64,000 nt of DNA from a virus: positions 40,100 through 104,099 of the IMG/VR virus record IMGVR_UViG_3300035212_002004; one strand, given 5' to 3'. The stretch's first letter is position 1. Every line of letters starts with the position of its first letter. The translations under genes were made by a program, and so were the position numbers. Under the pieces are notes generated by a model. It did no database searches. It saw only the letters and a list, made by a program, of their open reading frames with translations, and was not told the DNA's origin. Positions 12,192-20,465 of the stretch are shown here, in pieces.

Positions 12192-13067
12192 TTATTTTAT
12201 ATGGTTTTCTAAAACTTGAGCAACATGATCCCTAGCAATTTCCCAACTTACAGGACCTTCTTCAAGGTTCGCATAAGCAACTGGATCTTTTCTTCCTAGT
12301 TTAATAAATGCTTCGATACGTTCTACTGAAGATGCTGATTTATAATCTGAGAACCATTCTCCTGTCCAAACATTAAATTCTTTACCTGGGAATTGTCCTT
12401 CTTTCCAGGGTTTATATCCCTCAATCCAAATTGGCTTATAAGAAGTATTAGTTCTCGAATAAACTTCATCAAAATCTAATCCTAATTCTCTACACAATAC
12501 CTCTCCATCTTTTAAGATATCGAATTTATCTCCTTCTAAATAAGGTGTAAAATAACCTACTCTTTCAGCTTCCCAATTTCCTAATCTAAAAGCTGTATCA
12601 TCAGCATCTCTAAACTCTTGTCTACAATCAGGATAAATTGCATGATCACCAGCATGAATACCTAAAGCAATATCACAAGTTTCTCCTGTTCTATTTGCAA
12701 CTGATAAAGCTACTGCTTGAGAAATTGAAGCAAATATTTTGTTTCTATTAGGAACAACTGTTGCTTTCATATTATCTTCTGCATAATGACCTTCAGGTAC
12801 ATCTTCACCTCCTGTTACTAAAGCTGAATCTAATAAATCAACTAATCCATCTAGTTTAATTTGACGATAACGTAATTCAGTCTGTGATGATGATTCCTCT
12901 CCAATATAGTTTACTAAGGATTGAGCTCTCTCTAGCTCTACTCTGTGTTTTTGACCGTAATCAAAGCTAATAGCAGTGACTGTGTCATACTCTTTTAGAC
13001 ATCTAAGCAATAATGTGCTTGAGTCCATTCCTCCACTTAAGGATACTACAACATGTTTTTTAGACAT
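12192..13067 (-). CDS. queC: QueC-like 7-cyano-7-deazaguanine synthase
   Basis: 291 residues. QueC converts carboxydeazaguanine, ammonia and ATP to preQ0 in 7-deazaguanine biosynthesis. Seen: N-terminal PP-loop SLSGGMDSST (about 9-18), FDYGQKH, VVPNRNKIFASIS, GIHAGDHAIYPDCR and a C-terminal VERIEAFIKLGRKDPVAY block. The family's C-terminal zinc site (C-x8-9-C-x2-C-x2-C) is absent: the segment reads SRTNTSYKPIW and then SASSVERIEAF. Size is larger than typical QueC (about 220-240). It is two genes from a DpdA-like gene, so preQ0 is probably destined for phage DNA. QueD, QueE and FolE are not in this window and may lie elsewhere or come from the host. Confidence 0.88.
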   Translation of the reverse strand: MSKKHVVVSLSGGMDSSTLLLRCLKEYDTVTAISFDYGQKHRVELERAQSLVNYIGEESSSQTELRYRQIKLDGLVDLLDSALVTGGEDVPEGHYAEDNMKATVVPNRNKIFASISQAVALSVANRTGETCDIALGIHAGDHAIYPDCRQEFRDADDTAFRLGNWEAERVGYFTPYLEGDKFDILKDGEVLCRELGLDFDEVYSRTNTSYKPIWIEGYKPWKEGQFPGKEFNVWTGEWFSDYKSASSVERIEAFIKLGRKDPVAYANLEEGPVSWEIARDHVAQVLENHIK

Positions 13068-13115
13068 AATTTATAATTTAATTTGTGCCAGGTATTTGAA
13101 ACGTATAGGCAAACG

Positions 13116-13340
13116 TTATTTTTGTTCTCCGTTGTAAATTTTCTTTCCAAAATATTCATCAAGAAATTCTCTACGATAAAGTTTTACTTTACCTGTGTAT
13201 TTAGGATTTGACACTTCTTGTTCTTGAATAGTTTCTCTTAATTTAACAGCAACTTCTGCTACTTCTTTTCCTAATTCTGATCCTGCGGCTCTGCCTAGAT
13301 ACTCATAAAGAGACATCATGTACAGTTTTTGTGCTTCCAT
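13116..13340 (-). CDS. Hypothetical protein, 74 aa
   Basis: Helical protein (YMMSLYEYLGRAAGSELGKEVAEVAVKL) ending in a basic tail with KVKLYRREFLDEYFGKK. No known motif. It is part of the dpdA-queC unit, 4 bases below 13345-13488. A role in DNA modification is only suggested by position. Confidence 0.65.
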   Translation of the reverse strand: MEAQKLYMMSLYEYLGRAAGSELGKEVAEVAVKLRETIQEQEVSNPKYTGKVKLYRREFLDEYFGKKIYNGEQK

Positions 13341-13344
13341 AACT

Positions 13345-13488
13345 CTATTTTTGTTTTAGTTTTTTTAATCCCCAAGGATGATAAATTATTTCAAAGGTTT
13401 CAGTATCATATTGGGCCATTCTTTGAAATCCATACCCAAATATTCTTAATATGGGGTTTACAAACTGGGCTAACTTATATTTTACCAT
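13345..13488 (-). CDS. Small protein, 47 aa, overlapping dpdA-like gene
   Basis: Begins MVKYKLAQFVNPILRIFGYG and ends HPWGLKKLKQK. Its ATG overlaps the last 14 bases of the DpdA-like gene in another frame, a typical translationally coupled arrangement. Its stop lies 4 bases before the next start. Basic and aromatic; no family recognised. Confidence 0.55.
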   Translation of the reverse strand: MVKYKLAQFVNPILRIFGYGFQRMAQYDTETFEIIYHPWGLKKLKQK

Positions 13489-14269
13489 TATTACAAAATT
13501 CTTTAAATTTATTTACATTAAATATAATATCTTCTAATTGAGAAGACAAATCTTTTTCCATAAACTCTTCAATTTTATTTGATGGTTTTTCTAATAAACC
13601 TATGTCAGTATATCTTTTACCTAAAGCCCCACAAATAATTGGATTTGAAGTATCAACTGAATTAATTAAATTAGGTTGAGCGTCTCTATAGTAAGTAAAT
13701 TCTTGAGGTGTTGATGCTCCTAATAAATGAATATAATGATGATCTTTTATTACATTTTGAGATAATAAAAATTGAATTAATAATACTCTACCAACAGATT
13801 GATTAGCTAGTACATTTTCAGAACCACCTAATTCTTGATATACAACAGAAGAATGGTTAAAAGCAAAATGAGTATAGCCTAAATCAACACATTGTTGATA
13901 TAGAGTATGAATTTCACTTACCGTTTTTCCCTGCAATACAACCATTAATTTAGTTTTAAATGGTAGTTTATATTGGGTCCAATGTTTTGCGTTTTTAGCT
14001 GTAAGATCACGTTCATTCCACTCATCAGGTACAATAAATATATTTGGTTCAATTAGATTTATTTTTTCTAATAAATCTTTAGTAGTATGTGAATATCCTT
14101 CAAATAAAGAGTTATCCATAATAATAAATCTATCTCTTTCTTTTTGATCTAAAAAATACTGTCTATATTCTGGGTACTTATCCATAAAAATAGGGAGACA
14201 ATAATCAAAATCTGACCATTCATTATTGTACTCAAATAAAGAGATTGGAACTTCATGTGAAATTTTCAT
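13475..14269 (-). CDS. dpdA: DpdA-like DNA guanine transglycosylase
   Basis: 264 residues. It resembles the phage DpdA branch of tRNA-guanine transglycosylases, which swap guanine in DNA for a 7-deazaguanine. TGT-fold landmarks in order: FIIMDNSLFEG (D at the DSGG position), IFIVPDEW, KLMVVLQGKTVSEI (V-x-QG motif), HYIHLLGAS and NSVDTSNPI (D in the nucleophile position). There is no C-terminal zinc cluster, as expected for DpdA. It is co-directional with queC two genes downstream. Substrate (preQ0 or a further derivative) is inferred from the pairing. It could belong to a distinct DpdA subfamily; assignment is by motif order, not alignment. Confidence 0.75.
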   Translation of the reverse strand: MKISHEVPISLFEYNNEWSDFDYCLPIFMDKYPEYRQYFLDQKERDRFIIMDNSLFEGYSHTTKDLLEKINLIEPNIFIVPDEWNERDLTAKNAKHWTQYKLPFKTKLMVVLQGKTVSEIHTLYQQCVDLGYTHFAFNHSSVVYQELGGSENVLANQSVGRVLLIQFLLSQNVIKDHHYIHLLGASTPQEFTYYRDAQPNLINSVDTSNPIICGALGKRYTDIGLLEKPSNKIEEFMEKDLSSQLEDIIFNVNKFKEFCNNGKI

Positions 14270-14279
14270 AAATTTAATT

Positions 14280-14852
14280 TTAAATGTTTGTTTTTAATTT
14301 CCATATATAATTACCTGAGGATTTTGATATACCCATTACACAGTTATTTATACTTTGGTAGTTTATTTTTAAAGTTTTTGATGCTAATAATTGGGAATCC
14401 CATTCTTTAATAAAATTTCCAGTTAATCCATATTGAATAACAGGTTTACTATTTTTATCTCCTATAGTTCGTTTACCTAATTCAGTATGTTGGGGTTTTC
14501 CTAATTTAGCTTTAGATATATTATTATTCCATTCTATACTTCGTGTTTGTTTTACCCCACTTCCGGATGTTTTACCCCCACTACTTTTATTAATTAAAAT
14601 TCCATCAGATTCTATTCCAATTCTACCAAATTTTTTAATTAATTTTTCTTCTAATTCATAAGCGTAATCAACCTCTAAATTTTGATACCTAATAATAACA
14701 ATAGGATCACCATATTTTTTCACATAATTATAATAATGCTTACTTCTTCCCCATTTGAAAGAATATGCTCTACCTTTCATTCCTACTCCAACATAAAATA
14801 ATTTTTTAGTTAATTGGTTAAAGTGATAATATACATAGTGTTTATTTTCCAT
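14280..14852 (-). CDS. GIY-YIG homing endonuclease with NUMOD repeats
   Basis: 190 residues. The GIY-YIG module is YVYYHFNQLTKKLFYVGVG with a conserved Arg in KGRAYSF and a Glu downstream (YELEEKLIKKFG). Then comes a NUMOD3-like stretch (ISKAKLGKPQHTELGKRTIGDKNS) and a NUMOD1 DNA-binding unit (VIQYGLTGNFIKEWDSQLLASKTL...NYIWK). It is preceded by the AATATTTAT element (14867-14875) and sits 10 bases upstream of the dpdA-like gene, which may be its target. No intron seen. Confidence 0.85.
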   Translation of the reverse strand: MENKHYVYYHFNQLTKKLFYVGVGMKGRAYSFKWGRSKHYYNYVKKYGDPIVIIRYQNLEVDYAYELEEKLIKKFGRIGIESDGILINKSSGGKTSGSGVKQTRSIEWNNNISKAKLGKPQHTELGKRTIGDKNSKPVIQYGLTGNFIKEWDSQLLASKTLKINYQSINNCVMGISKSSGNYIWKLKTNI

Positions 14853-14965
14853 AATACTTATTTATTATAAATATTAATAATGGATAGGGGACTACAAATA
14901 TCTTTTACAATTCGTGTGAAATTTTCATAACTTAATGTTTAAATTTTATAGACTAAATATAATAA

Positions 14966-14982
14966 GGCTCCCTATGGGAGCC
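14966..14982 (-). terminator. Terminator below the lysis genes
   Basis: GGCTCC/GGGAGCC hairpin with T-rich 3' flank on the coding strand, directly after 14987-15388. Confidence 0.75.
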
Positions 14983-14986
14983 AAAC

Positions 14987-15388
14987 TTATTTTACAAATA
15001 GAAAGAGTGAAGTTGCAATTCCTATAAATGTTCCTACTCTATAGAGGAATGTCTTTGTTCTAGATTTCCTAAGTTCTTTTTGTAGATCGTCGGTCATATG
15101 CTCATACTGTCCAATTTGTAGTTCGTTCTGACGTATGATGTATTTATTGGTTTCGTCTTTGTATGTTAGGAGTTTTATAATAGTATCTTTTTGTACTTCT
15201 CTTTGTTCTAGTTTAGATACTTTTTGTTGAGTAAGTTTTAGTTCCTGCCTACAACCATCATATCTAATAAGGTCTTGTGCAACTTGTCGAGCAATTTTAG
15301 TTGGGAGTAAGATTTTTGTTGTATCTGCTTGCGAAAAACTGCTCAAGCTCAACATTAGAAAACTTACCAGCATTACTAGCTTTTTCAT
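14987..15388 (-). CDS. Exported coiled-coil protein, spanin-like partner
   Basis: 133 residues. An N-terminal signal peptide (MKKLVMLVSFLMLSLSSFSQ) ends in the FSQ motif frequent in Bacteroidota exported proteins; there is no lipobox Cys. Then comes a long coiled coil (about 45-110) and a C-terminal hydrophobic segment (FLYRVGTFIGIATSLFLFV). Its first 92 bases overlap 15297-15674 in another frame, recalling nested Rz/Rz1 genes. Last gene of the lysis cassette before a terminator. Outer-membrane disruption is inferred from position; topology with a C-terminal anchor is unusual for an o-spanin. Confidence 0.6.
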   Translation of the reverse strand: MKKLVMLVSFLMLSLSSFSQADTTKILLPTKIARQVAQDLIRYDGCRQELKLTQQKVSKLEQREVQKDTIIKLLTYKDETNKYIIRQNELQIGQYEHMTDDLQKELRKSRTKTFLYRVGTFIGIATSLFLFVK

Positions 15389-15674
15389 TTGTTTGATTTT
15401 TTATAATTGTTATTGTATTATCTATGTGGTAAATTTCTTTTGTAATAGTAATTACCTTTTCTTTTACTGAGTCAATTTTAACATCTATTTGTTTATTGAC
15501 TACCTTAGCTGAATCTATTTTAGTTTGTAGCAGTTCTATTTTAGCTTTGTATCCTTTTACATCTGTCCTAACACTATTTGTATTGAAGATGTTATATCCA
15601 ATTAAGACAATTACTATAAGTAGTAATATATTTTGTTTATTTTGTAACATCTCTTTCACCTTTATGTTTATCAA
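15297..15674 (-). CDS. Inner-membrane spanin-like protein
   Basis: 125 residues (or 117 from an internal ATG at 15650). One N-terminal transmembrane helix (ILLLIVIVLIGYNIF), then a periplasmic coiled coil (about 35-105). This is the topology of an i-spanin (Rz). It overlaps the holin gene upstream and 14987-15388 downstream in different frames, so the three are tightly coupled. No enzymatic motif. Confidence rests on context and topology. Confidence 0.6.
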   Translation of the reverse strand: MINIKVKEMLQNKQNILLLIVIVLIGYNIFNTNSVRTDVKGYKAKIELLQTKIDSAKVVNKQIDVKIDSVKEKVITITKEIYHIDNTITIIKNQTNEKASNAGKFSNVELEQFFASRYNKNLTPN

Positions 15675-16062
15675 GCTTATCTAATATCTGTATTACTAAT
15701 TCATTCTTAACTGCACCAACCATTGAGGCATTCTTTAAAATAGAAATTAATTGGAATACCAAAAATGGAGCCATAATTGTTTCACTTAACCAAGCTGTTC
15801 CAGTAAATCCTTTTTCTATTGATAAAATAGCTGACAGCATTACAATCCAAAAGCCAAACGTCTTGAGCACACTTAATGCTTTACGAGTTTGAAAGCCTTC
15901 TCTTTTAATTCCTGCCCATATACCAAAAAATCCATCAGCAAATATAACTAGCCCTACTGAGAGGTATTGTTCAATATTATCCGCTGTTAGATGCATGAAA
16001 TATGTACCTATAAATGCTAATGCTGTTGTCAATGATAATGTAATTAGTAGTGAGGTTTTCAT
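15637..16062 (-). CDS. Holin, phage holin family with three to four TM segments
   Basis: 141 residues with hydrophobic segments at about 5-27, 34-52, 67-85 and 90-112. A basic linker follows the second (GIKREGFQTRKAL), and the C-terminal tail is charged (LDKLDKHKGERDVTK). It lies directly downstream of the endolysin gene and would permeabilise the inner membrane to release it. Topology resembles toxin-secretion/phage-lysis holins. A second membrane protein, 16685-16930, precedes the endolysin, so one may be an antiholin. Confidence 0.7.
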   Translation of the reverse strand: MKTSLLITLSLTTALAFIGTYFMHLTADNIEQYLSVGLVIFADGFFGIWAGIKREGFQTRKALSVLKTFGFWIVMLSAILSIEKGFTGTAWLSETIMAPFLVFQLISILKNASMVGAVKNELVIQILDKLDKHKGERDVTK

Positions 16063-16073
16063 CTTATAGCAAC

Positions 16074-16685
16074 TTATTTAACGTATTCGTAGTATTTCTT
16101 AGTTAACTCATTACGGTGAGATAACCCTATCGTTCCTCCATTTATACGTTTTGTTAAAGCTAATATAGTTTTATCACTAATTCCTTGGTCGCAAATGGAC
16201 CACAATTTATTTTTATCGAAGAAAAACATTGCTGATTCAAAAGAGTACGTAGTTGCTACTAAGTCTGGATTGGTCATGATCTCTGGTTTTTTCAAATAAT
16301 CTGAGAATGCTTTGTAATTATCTTTCCCTGTTAATTGAAGAGCTCCTCTTCCTCTGAACTTATACCCATCTCCTGATTTCTCATCTCCATTACCCATTCT
16401 AGATCCATATACTCTGTTGGCAATCTTTTCAGGGTTGCGAGCGTATAGTTCGTTTAAGTTGCCTGGAAAGTACTTTGCAAAGATACCTTTTAACCCATCT
16501 CCTGAGTAGTTAAGATTTTCTGCAAATAATTTAAACCCTCCAGTTTCGTGAGCTGTTTGTGCAAAGAAGTGTGCTGCTCTTACTGGAGTTAATTTATAGA
16601 ACTCCATTGCCTTCTTCATAGTACCTGGGCCGAAGTCACCATCTGGGGTTGTGCTTATTTTTGTCTGTAAACTTTTTAAACTCAT
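16074..16685 (-). CDS. Endolysin, GH19 family
   Basis: 203 residues. The N-terminus has a short peptidoglycan-binding-like segment (LQTKISTTPDGDFGPGTMKKAM). The glycoside hydrolase 19 domain begins with AAHFFAQTAHETGGF, where the catalytic Glu is in HETGGF, followed by RVYGSRMGNG, YKFRGRGALQLTGKDNY and ALTKRINGG. It would cut peptidoglycan glycan strands. No signal peptide, so release needs the neighbouring holin. It starts 1 base overlapping 16685 and ends 11 bases before the holin. Confidence 0.92.
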   Translation of the reverse strand: MSLKSLQTKISTTPDGDFGPGTMKKAMEFYKLTPVRAAHFFAQTAHETGGFKLFAENLNYSGDGLKGIFAKYFPGNLNELYARNPEKIANRVYGSRMGNGDEKSGDGYKFRGRGALQLTGKDNYKAFSDYLKKPEIMTNPDLVATTYSFESAMFFFDKNKLWSICDQGISDKTILALTKRINGGTIGLSHRNELTKKYYEYVK

Positions 16686-16930
16686 TACTGTTGTTTTGTA
16701 TTATCTTTTTTCTTAGCTGCAAATTTTTCTAATCCTGCAATTCCAAAGGATCCTAATGTTATATACATAAAAGCATCAAAGATAAACTCTGTTACTTTTA
16801 TATCTCTTCCTAAGCATTTTGTTACTAGGTCAACACCTAGGGTAATTACCATTACTGTAAATGCCAAAAATCCTATAATAGTTTTTTCATTATAGTCGTT
16901 ACTGTCTTTAAAGATGTTTTTAAAAGCCAT
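16685..16930 (-). CDS. Small membrane protein, holin or antiholin candidate
   Basis: 81 residues from the preferred ATG at 16930 (MAFKNIFKDSNDYNEK). Longer frames from 16993 would add a Cys-rich, less typical N-terminus. Two transmembrane helices (TIIGFLAFTVMVITLGVDL and FIFDAFMYITLGSFGIAGL) are followed by a Lys-rich tail. It starts the lysis cassette just below an AATATTTAT element (17002-17010). Similar small two-helix proteins precede endolysins in many Bacteroidota phages. Confidence 0.65.
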   Translation of the reverse strand: MAFKNIFKDSNDYNEKTIIGFLAFTVMVITLGVDLVTKCLGRDIKVTEFIFDAFMYITLGSFGIAGLEKFAAKKKDNTKQQ

Positions 16931-17001
16931 AATATAATTTTTAAAGTTGATTAACTTACAACCAATTTGGCAAAACATACTTTTCATAAACATAATTTAT
17001 A

Positions 17002-17010
17002 ATAAATATT
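17002..17010 (-). promoter_or_regulatory. AATATTTAT element before the lysis cassette
   Basis: Coding-strand AATATTTATTATAAA immediately below the nrdA terminator and above the first lysis gene. Confidence 0.55.
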
Positions 17011-17011
17011 A

Positions 17012-17036
17012 AAAGCCCCAGTATTAATGGGGCTTT
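17012..17036 (-). terminator. Terminator of nrdA
   Basis: AAAGCCCC/GGGGCTTT stem, loop of about nine bases, followed by TTTT. It lies 25 bases below the nrdA stop. Confidence 0.85.
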
Positions 17037-17060
17037 CTTTTAAAAAAATATAAATTTTAA

Positions 17061-18788
17061 CTATCCTTCACAAGAAGTACAACTATCTGCAGTACGTTGT
17101 AAATTGTCTCCTCTTAATACTGATTCTGTACGAAGGTAATATAAAGTTTTAATACCCAATTTATGTGCTTCTTTATGCACGGCACTGATGAAACGAGGTT
17201 GGTCATTTGGATCGAATGAAAGGTTTAAAGACATTGCTTGATCTACATACTTCTGTCTAATTCCGTTTTGTCTTACTAATTCTAATTGATTAATCTCCTT
17301 AAATGTTAAAAATATTTCCTTTTCTTCAGGAGATAAGATATAATCTGCTAAACCTAATACTGAACCTTTGTCTTTTAGAATTTGATCCCAAATGCTATCA
17401 ATGTTATACCCTTTAGCATCTAATACTTTTTCTAATATTTTATTTTTCTTAATAAAAACACCTTTTGCTGTTTTTAAATTATAAACATTAGCAGGAATTG
17501 GTTCAACTGATGGTGAAACACCACCTGAAATGTGAGCATTTGATACTGTCGGTGCAATAGCTAAATGATGTGAGTGTCTTAATCCTGTTCCTTTACACCA
17601 TTCTGGTTCTCCATAAATTTCTGCTTGTTCACGAGATGCTTTTAATGCTCCTTCTTCAATAAATTGAAACATCATTCTAGTATAAGTATCTGCTGGTATT
17701 CCTGTAAATGGTAGGTTTTTAGATTGTAAAAATGTATGCCATCCTAACACACCTAAACCAATTGCTCTACCTTTTGTAGCAGATCTTACAGTATTTTCAA
17801 AGAATTTGATGTTTTTAGCACGATCAATAAATTCTTGTAATGCTCCTTCCAAAAACCAAGTAGATACTTCAGGTAAAGTCATATCATTTTCGAATTTGTA
17901 ATCTTTCCATTCATCCCACCTTGCAAGATTTAATGAAGATAAACAACAAATAAATGAGTGTAATTCGTCTGTATAAAGTGCAATTTCAGAACAAATGTTC
18001 GTCATTGTTACTTTGAGATTATTATTTTTGTATGCTTGAGGATTAGCGTTATTAACGTTATCTTCATACATAATATAAGGTTCACCTGTTTCTAAACGTG
18101 TTTTTAAAATTTCACCCCATAATTTTAAAGCTCTTGGATCTCTTTCTTCAAGTTTATCCATAAAGGCATCATCAATTGATACACATTGGTGTAAGTTTAA
18201 ACATTGTCTGTTTACATCACCTTTTGGTCTTCTAATTCCTAAGAATTCTTCAATATCTGGGTGATTGATTGATAAGTTTACTGATGCTGCTCCTCTTCTT
18301 ACTGATCCTTGATTAGTTGCTAGGATAGTTGAATCAAACATTTTAGCCCATGGAACAATTCCCTCAGAAGTACCATTATCTTTAATAGTTTTACCTCTAC
18401 CTCTAATACGAGATAAACCTATACCTACTCCACCACCTTGTGAAGTTAATCTCATTAATTCTGAATTAGAACCTGCAATTCCTTCAATAGAATCTTCTAC
18501 ATCAATTCCAAAACATGAGATAGGCATTCCTCTTTCTGTACCCATATTTGATAGTACAGGAGATGCTAGACATAACCAGTTTTTTGTCAATGCCTCGTAA
18601 AATATAGGTTGTAAATCTTTACGTTTTAGTCTACGAGCCGATGCTTTACTTACTCTTAAGAAAGCTTTAAACACATCTTCTTCAGGCAAGAGATATCCGT
18701 TTGAAACTATATCTAATCCTATTTGATCAAACCACTCTGGGTAATTCTTGCCCTTAATCCAATGGCTGGTGTCCACTTGTACGCTCAT
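17061..18788 (-). CDS. nrdA: Class I ribonucleotide reductase large subunit
   Basis: 575 residues, shorter than cellular NrdA because the N-terminal ATP-cone is missing. Redox-active Cys pair: PISCFGID and FICCLSSLNL. Radical-site Cys and Glu in TNICSEIAL. Loops with SQGGGVGIGLSRIRGRG and SVRRGAASVNL. The C-terminal shuttle cysteines are in DSCTSCEG. With NrdB it makes dNDPs for phage DNA synthesis. Loss of the cone implies no dATP overall-activity inhibition. The upstream HNH gene overlaps its first 35 bases. Only a related gene for the thiol reductant (thioredoxin/glutaredoxin) is lacking in this window. Confidence 0.95.
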   Translation of the reverse strand: MSVQVDTSHWIKGKNYPEWFDQIGLDIVSNGYLLPEEDVFKAFLRVSKASARRLKRKDLQPIFYEALTKNWLCLASPVLSNMGTERGMPISCFGIDVEDSIEGIAGSNSELMRLTSQGGGVGIGLSRIRGRGKTIKDNGTSEGIVPWAKMFDSTILATNQGSVRRGAASVNLSINHPDIEEFLGIRRPKGDVNRQCLNLHQCVSIDDAFMDKLEERDPRALKLWGEILKTRLETGEPYIMYEDNVNNANPQAYKNNNLKVTMTNICSEIALYTDELHSFICCLSSLNLARWDEWKDYKFENDMTLPEVSTWFLEGALQEFIDRAKNIKFFENTVRSATKGRAIGLGVLGWHTFLQSKNLPFTGIPADTYTRMMFQFIEEGALKASREQAEIYGEPEWCKGTGLRHSHHLAIAPTVSNAHISGGVSPSVEPIPANVYNLKTAKGVFIKKNKILEKVLDAKGYNIDSIWDQILKDKGSVLGLADYILSPEEKEIFLTFKEINQLELVRQNGIRQKYVDQAMSLNLSFDPNDQPRFISAVHKEAHKLGIKTLYYLRTESVLRGDNLQRTADSCTSCEG

Positions 18789-19425
18789 ATTTATTTGATT
18801 TTATTCTGTTTTTATTTTTTGTTAGGGGTTGAAGATTTTTATAGTTCCAACATTCTATTATTTCGTTTTCGTCTTTAAAATTAAAACTTTCTATAGGTCT
18901 TATATGGTCTACTTCCCAATAATCTCCATAATTTCCCCAATTCATTTTATGATTAAATTTAACTTCAATGTGGGTTTTAAACTCATCTAAAGTACAACCT
19001 AAATACTTAAATACAGATTTACTTTTTAAAGTAATAGTTCTATAAAAATATGTTCTTAAATTTTCTTTTAACCTAAAAATTGGATCTAGTCTTTTTAATC
19101 TTTTATATTCTTTTTGATATTCTCTATGTTTTAATTGATATTCAGGATTATTTTTTTTACTTTTCCAATGACTTCTAGCATATTCCTTATCATATTCTTT
19201 GTAGTTTCCTCTATTCTTTTTGATAAGGGCTTTAAATTTTTCTTTATTATTATTTATCCACTCTTTATTTTTAATACTAATTATATCTTTTTTTTCAATA
19301 TATCGAATCTCAGATTTAATTTTTATACAAGATTTACATATATTTTGGTAACGTTGTCTTGTATTTTCCCAATAATAATTCTCAATCCCTTTTAATTCTT
19401 TGCATTTAGTACATTCTCTTTCCAT
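18754..19425 (-). CDS. HNH homing endonuclease between nrdB and nrdA
   Basis: 223 residues, same architecture as 5928-6626 and 54541-55089: N-terminal C-x-x-C ... C-x-x-C knuckle (CTKCKELKG, CKSCIK), a long basic helix, then FKTHIEVKFNHKMNWGNYG with DYWEVDHIRPI (DH) and NLQPLTKNKNRIKSN. Its last codons overlap the nrdA start by 35 bases, so the C-terminal tail (YERTSGHQPLD) is dictated by nrdA sequence. This indicates insertion exactly at the nrdA 5' end. Own AATATTTAT element at 19440-19447. Confidence 0.88.
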   Translation of the reverse strand: MERECTKCKELKGIENYYWENTRQRYQNICKSCIKIKSEIRYIEKKDIISIKNKEWINNNKEKFKALIKKNRGNYKEYDKEYARSHWKSKKNNPEYQLKHREYQKEYKRLKRLDPIFRLKENLRTYFYRTITLKSKSVFKYLGCTLDEFKTHIEVKFNHKMNWGNYGDYWEVDHIRPIESFNFKDENEIIECWNYKNLQPLTKNKNRIKSNKYERTSGHQPLD

Positions 19426-19476
19426 AATTATGTTTTGATATAAATATGTAAAGGGAAAAAACTATCCATGATTCTT

Positions 19477-20430
19477 TTATAGATCTGACCAGTCTTCTAC
19501 AGATTTAGAGTAAGAAGTTACACGTGAAGCAAAGAAATCAGTATGACTAACGCCTGATGTTAAATGACCAAACCATTCCATTTGTTTTAATAGATTTGGA
19601 TCAATATCATTATAAACTGCGTTATAACCTAATTCAATCATTTTTTCGTTAGCTCTTGCTTTGATAAAGTTTTGTAATTGGGCTCTATTTAAACCTTCTA
19701 CTTCACCCATTTCAAAGGCTTTATCAATGAAGTCGAATTCTAATTGTACTGATAGATGACATGCTTCTGTTACTTTAGTTCTTAAATCTTCAGTGTTAAG
19801 TTCAGGCATTTCATCTAACATGGTTCTAAATAACCAACATCCTGCTTTTGAGTGTAGAGATTCATCTCTTACAGACCATTCTACAATTTGTCCTGTACCT
19901 TTCATTAAGTTTCTTAATTGAAAAGACATTAAAATCGCGAATGAAGAAAATAGATTAACACCCTCCGTGAATGCAGAGAATATGGCCAGTGACTGCGCTC
20001 TTTCGTTTAGAGTATCCATAGGAGTGTCTAACAGACGTTCAATTTTATTTACAGCTGCTTCGTCTTCTAAGAATGCTTTAAAATCTTCTAAATCTAAGGC
20101 TTCATTTAATCTAGCATAAGCATGAGCGTGGATTGCTTCAAATGAGCCAAAAGTAGAAGTCATAGCTACGATTTCAGGTTTTGGGAACCATTGTGATACT
20201 TTAGAAGACCAATAATCATTTACATGCACTTCAGTTTGTGCAAAAGATTTTAGGATATTTCCGATTAAGTTTTTTTCTGATTCGGTAAGTTTTTGTTTCC
20301 AATCGTTTAAATCGGATGCTAAAGGCACTTCATCTGCTAGCCAGTGCGAGCGTTGTTGGTCTAAGTAGAAATCGAATGCTTCTTGATATTCGAATGGTTT
20401 GTAGAAATCTCTTCTATCTATTAATGACAT
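19477..20430 (-). CDS. nrdB: Class I ribonucleotide reductase small subunit
   Basis: 317 residues. Diiron/radical subunit: acidic ligands around WLADEVPL, TEVHVNDYW, the FGSFEAIHAHAYARL helix (Glu and His ligands and a Tyr in the radical position), and FTEGVNLFSSFAIL with VRDESLHSKAGCWLF (E-x-x-H). Typical ferritin-like helices throughout. It partners NrdA, from which it is separated only by an HNH gene. An AATATTTAT element is 27 bases upstream. Confidence 0.95.
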   Translation of the reverse strand: MSLIDRRDFYKPFEYQEAFDFYLDQQRSHWLADEVPLASDLNDWKQKLTESEKNLIGNILKSFAQTEVHVNDYWSSKVSQWFPKPEIVAMTSTFGSFEAIHAHAYARLNEALDLEDFKAFLEDEAAVNKIERLLDTPMDTLNERAQSLAIFSAFTEGVNLFSSFAILMSFQLRNLMKGTGQIVEWSVRDESLHSKAGCWLFRTMLDEMPELNTEDLRTKVTEACHLSVQLEFDFIDKAFEMGEVEGLNRAQLQNFIKARANEKMIELGYNAVYNDIDPNLLKQMEWFGHLTSGVSHTDFFASRVTSYSKSVEDWSDL

Positions 20431-20456
20431 ATTTTTGTTTTTTTAAAGACGTGGTT

Positions 20457-20465
20457 ATAAATATT
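20457..20465 (-). promoter_or_regulatory. AATATTTAT element before nrdB
   Basis: Coding-strand AATATTTAT 27 bases upstream of the nrdB start, in the same orientation as all other copies. It coincides with the stop region of the helicase gene. Confidence 0.5.
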
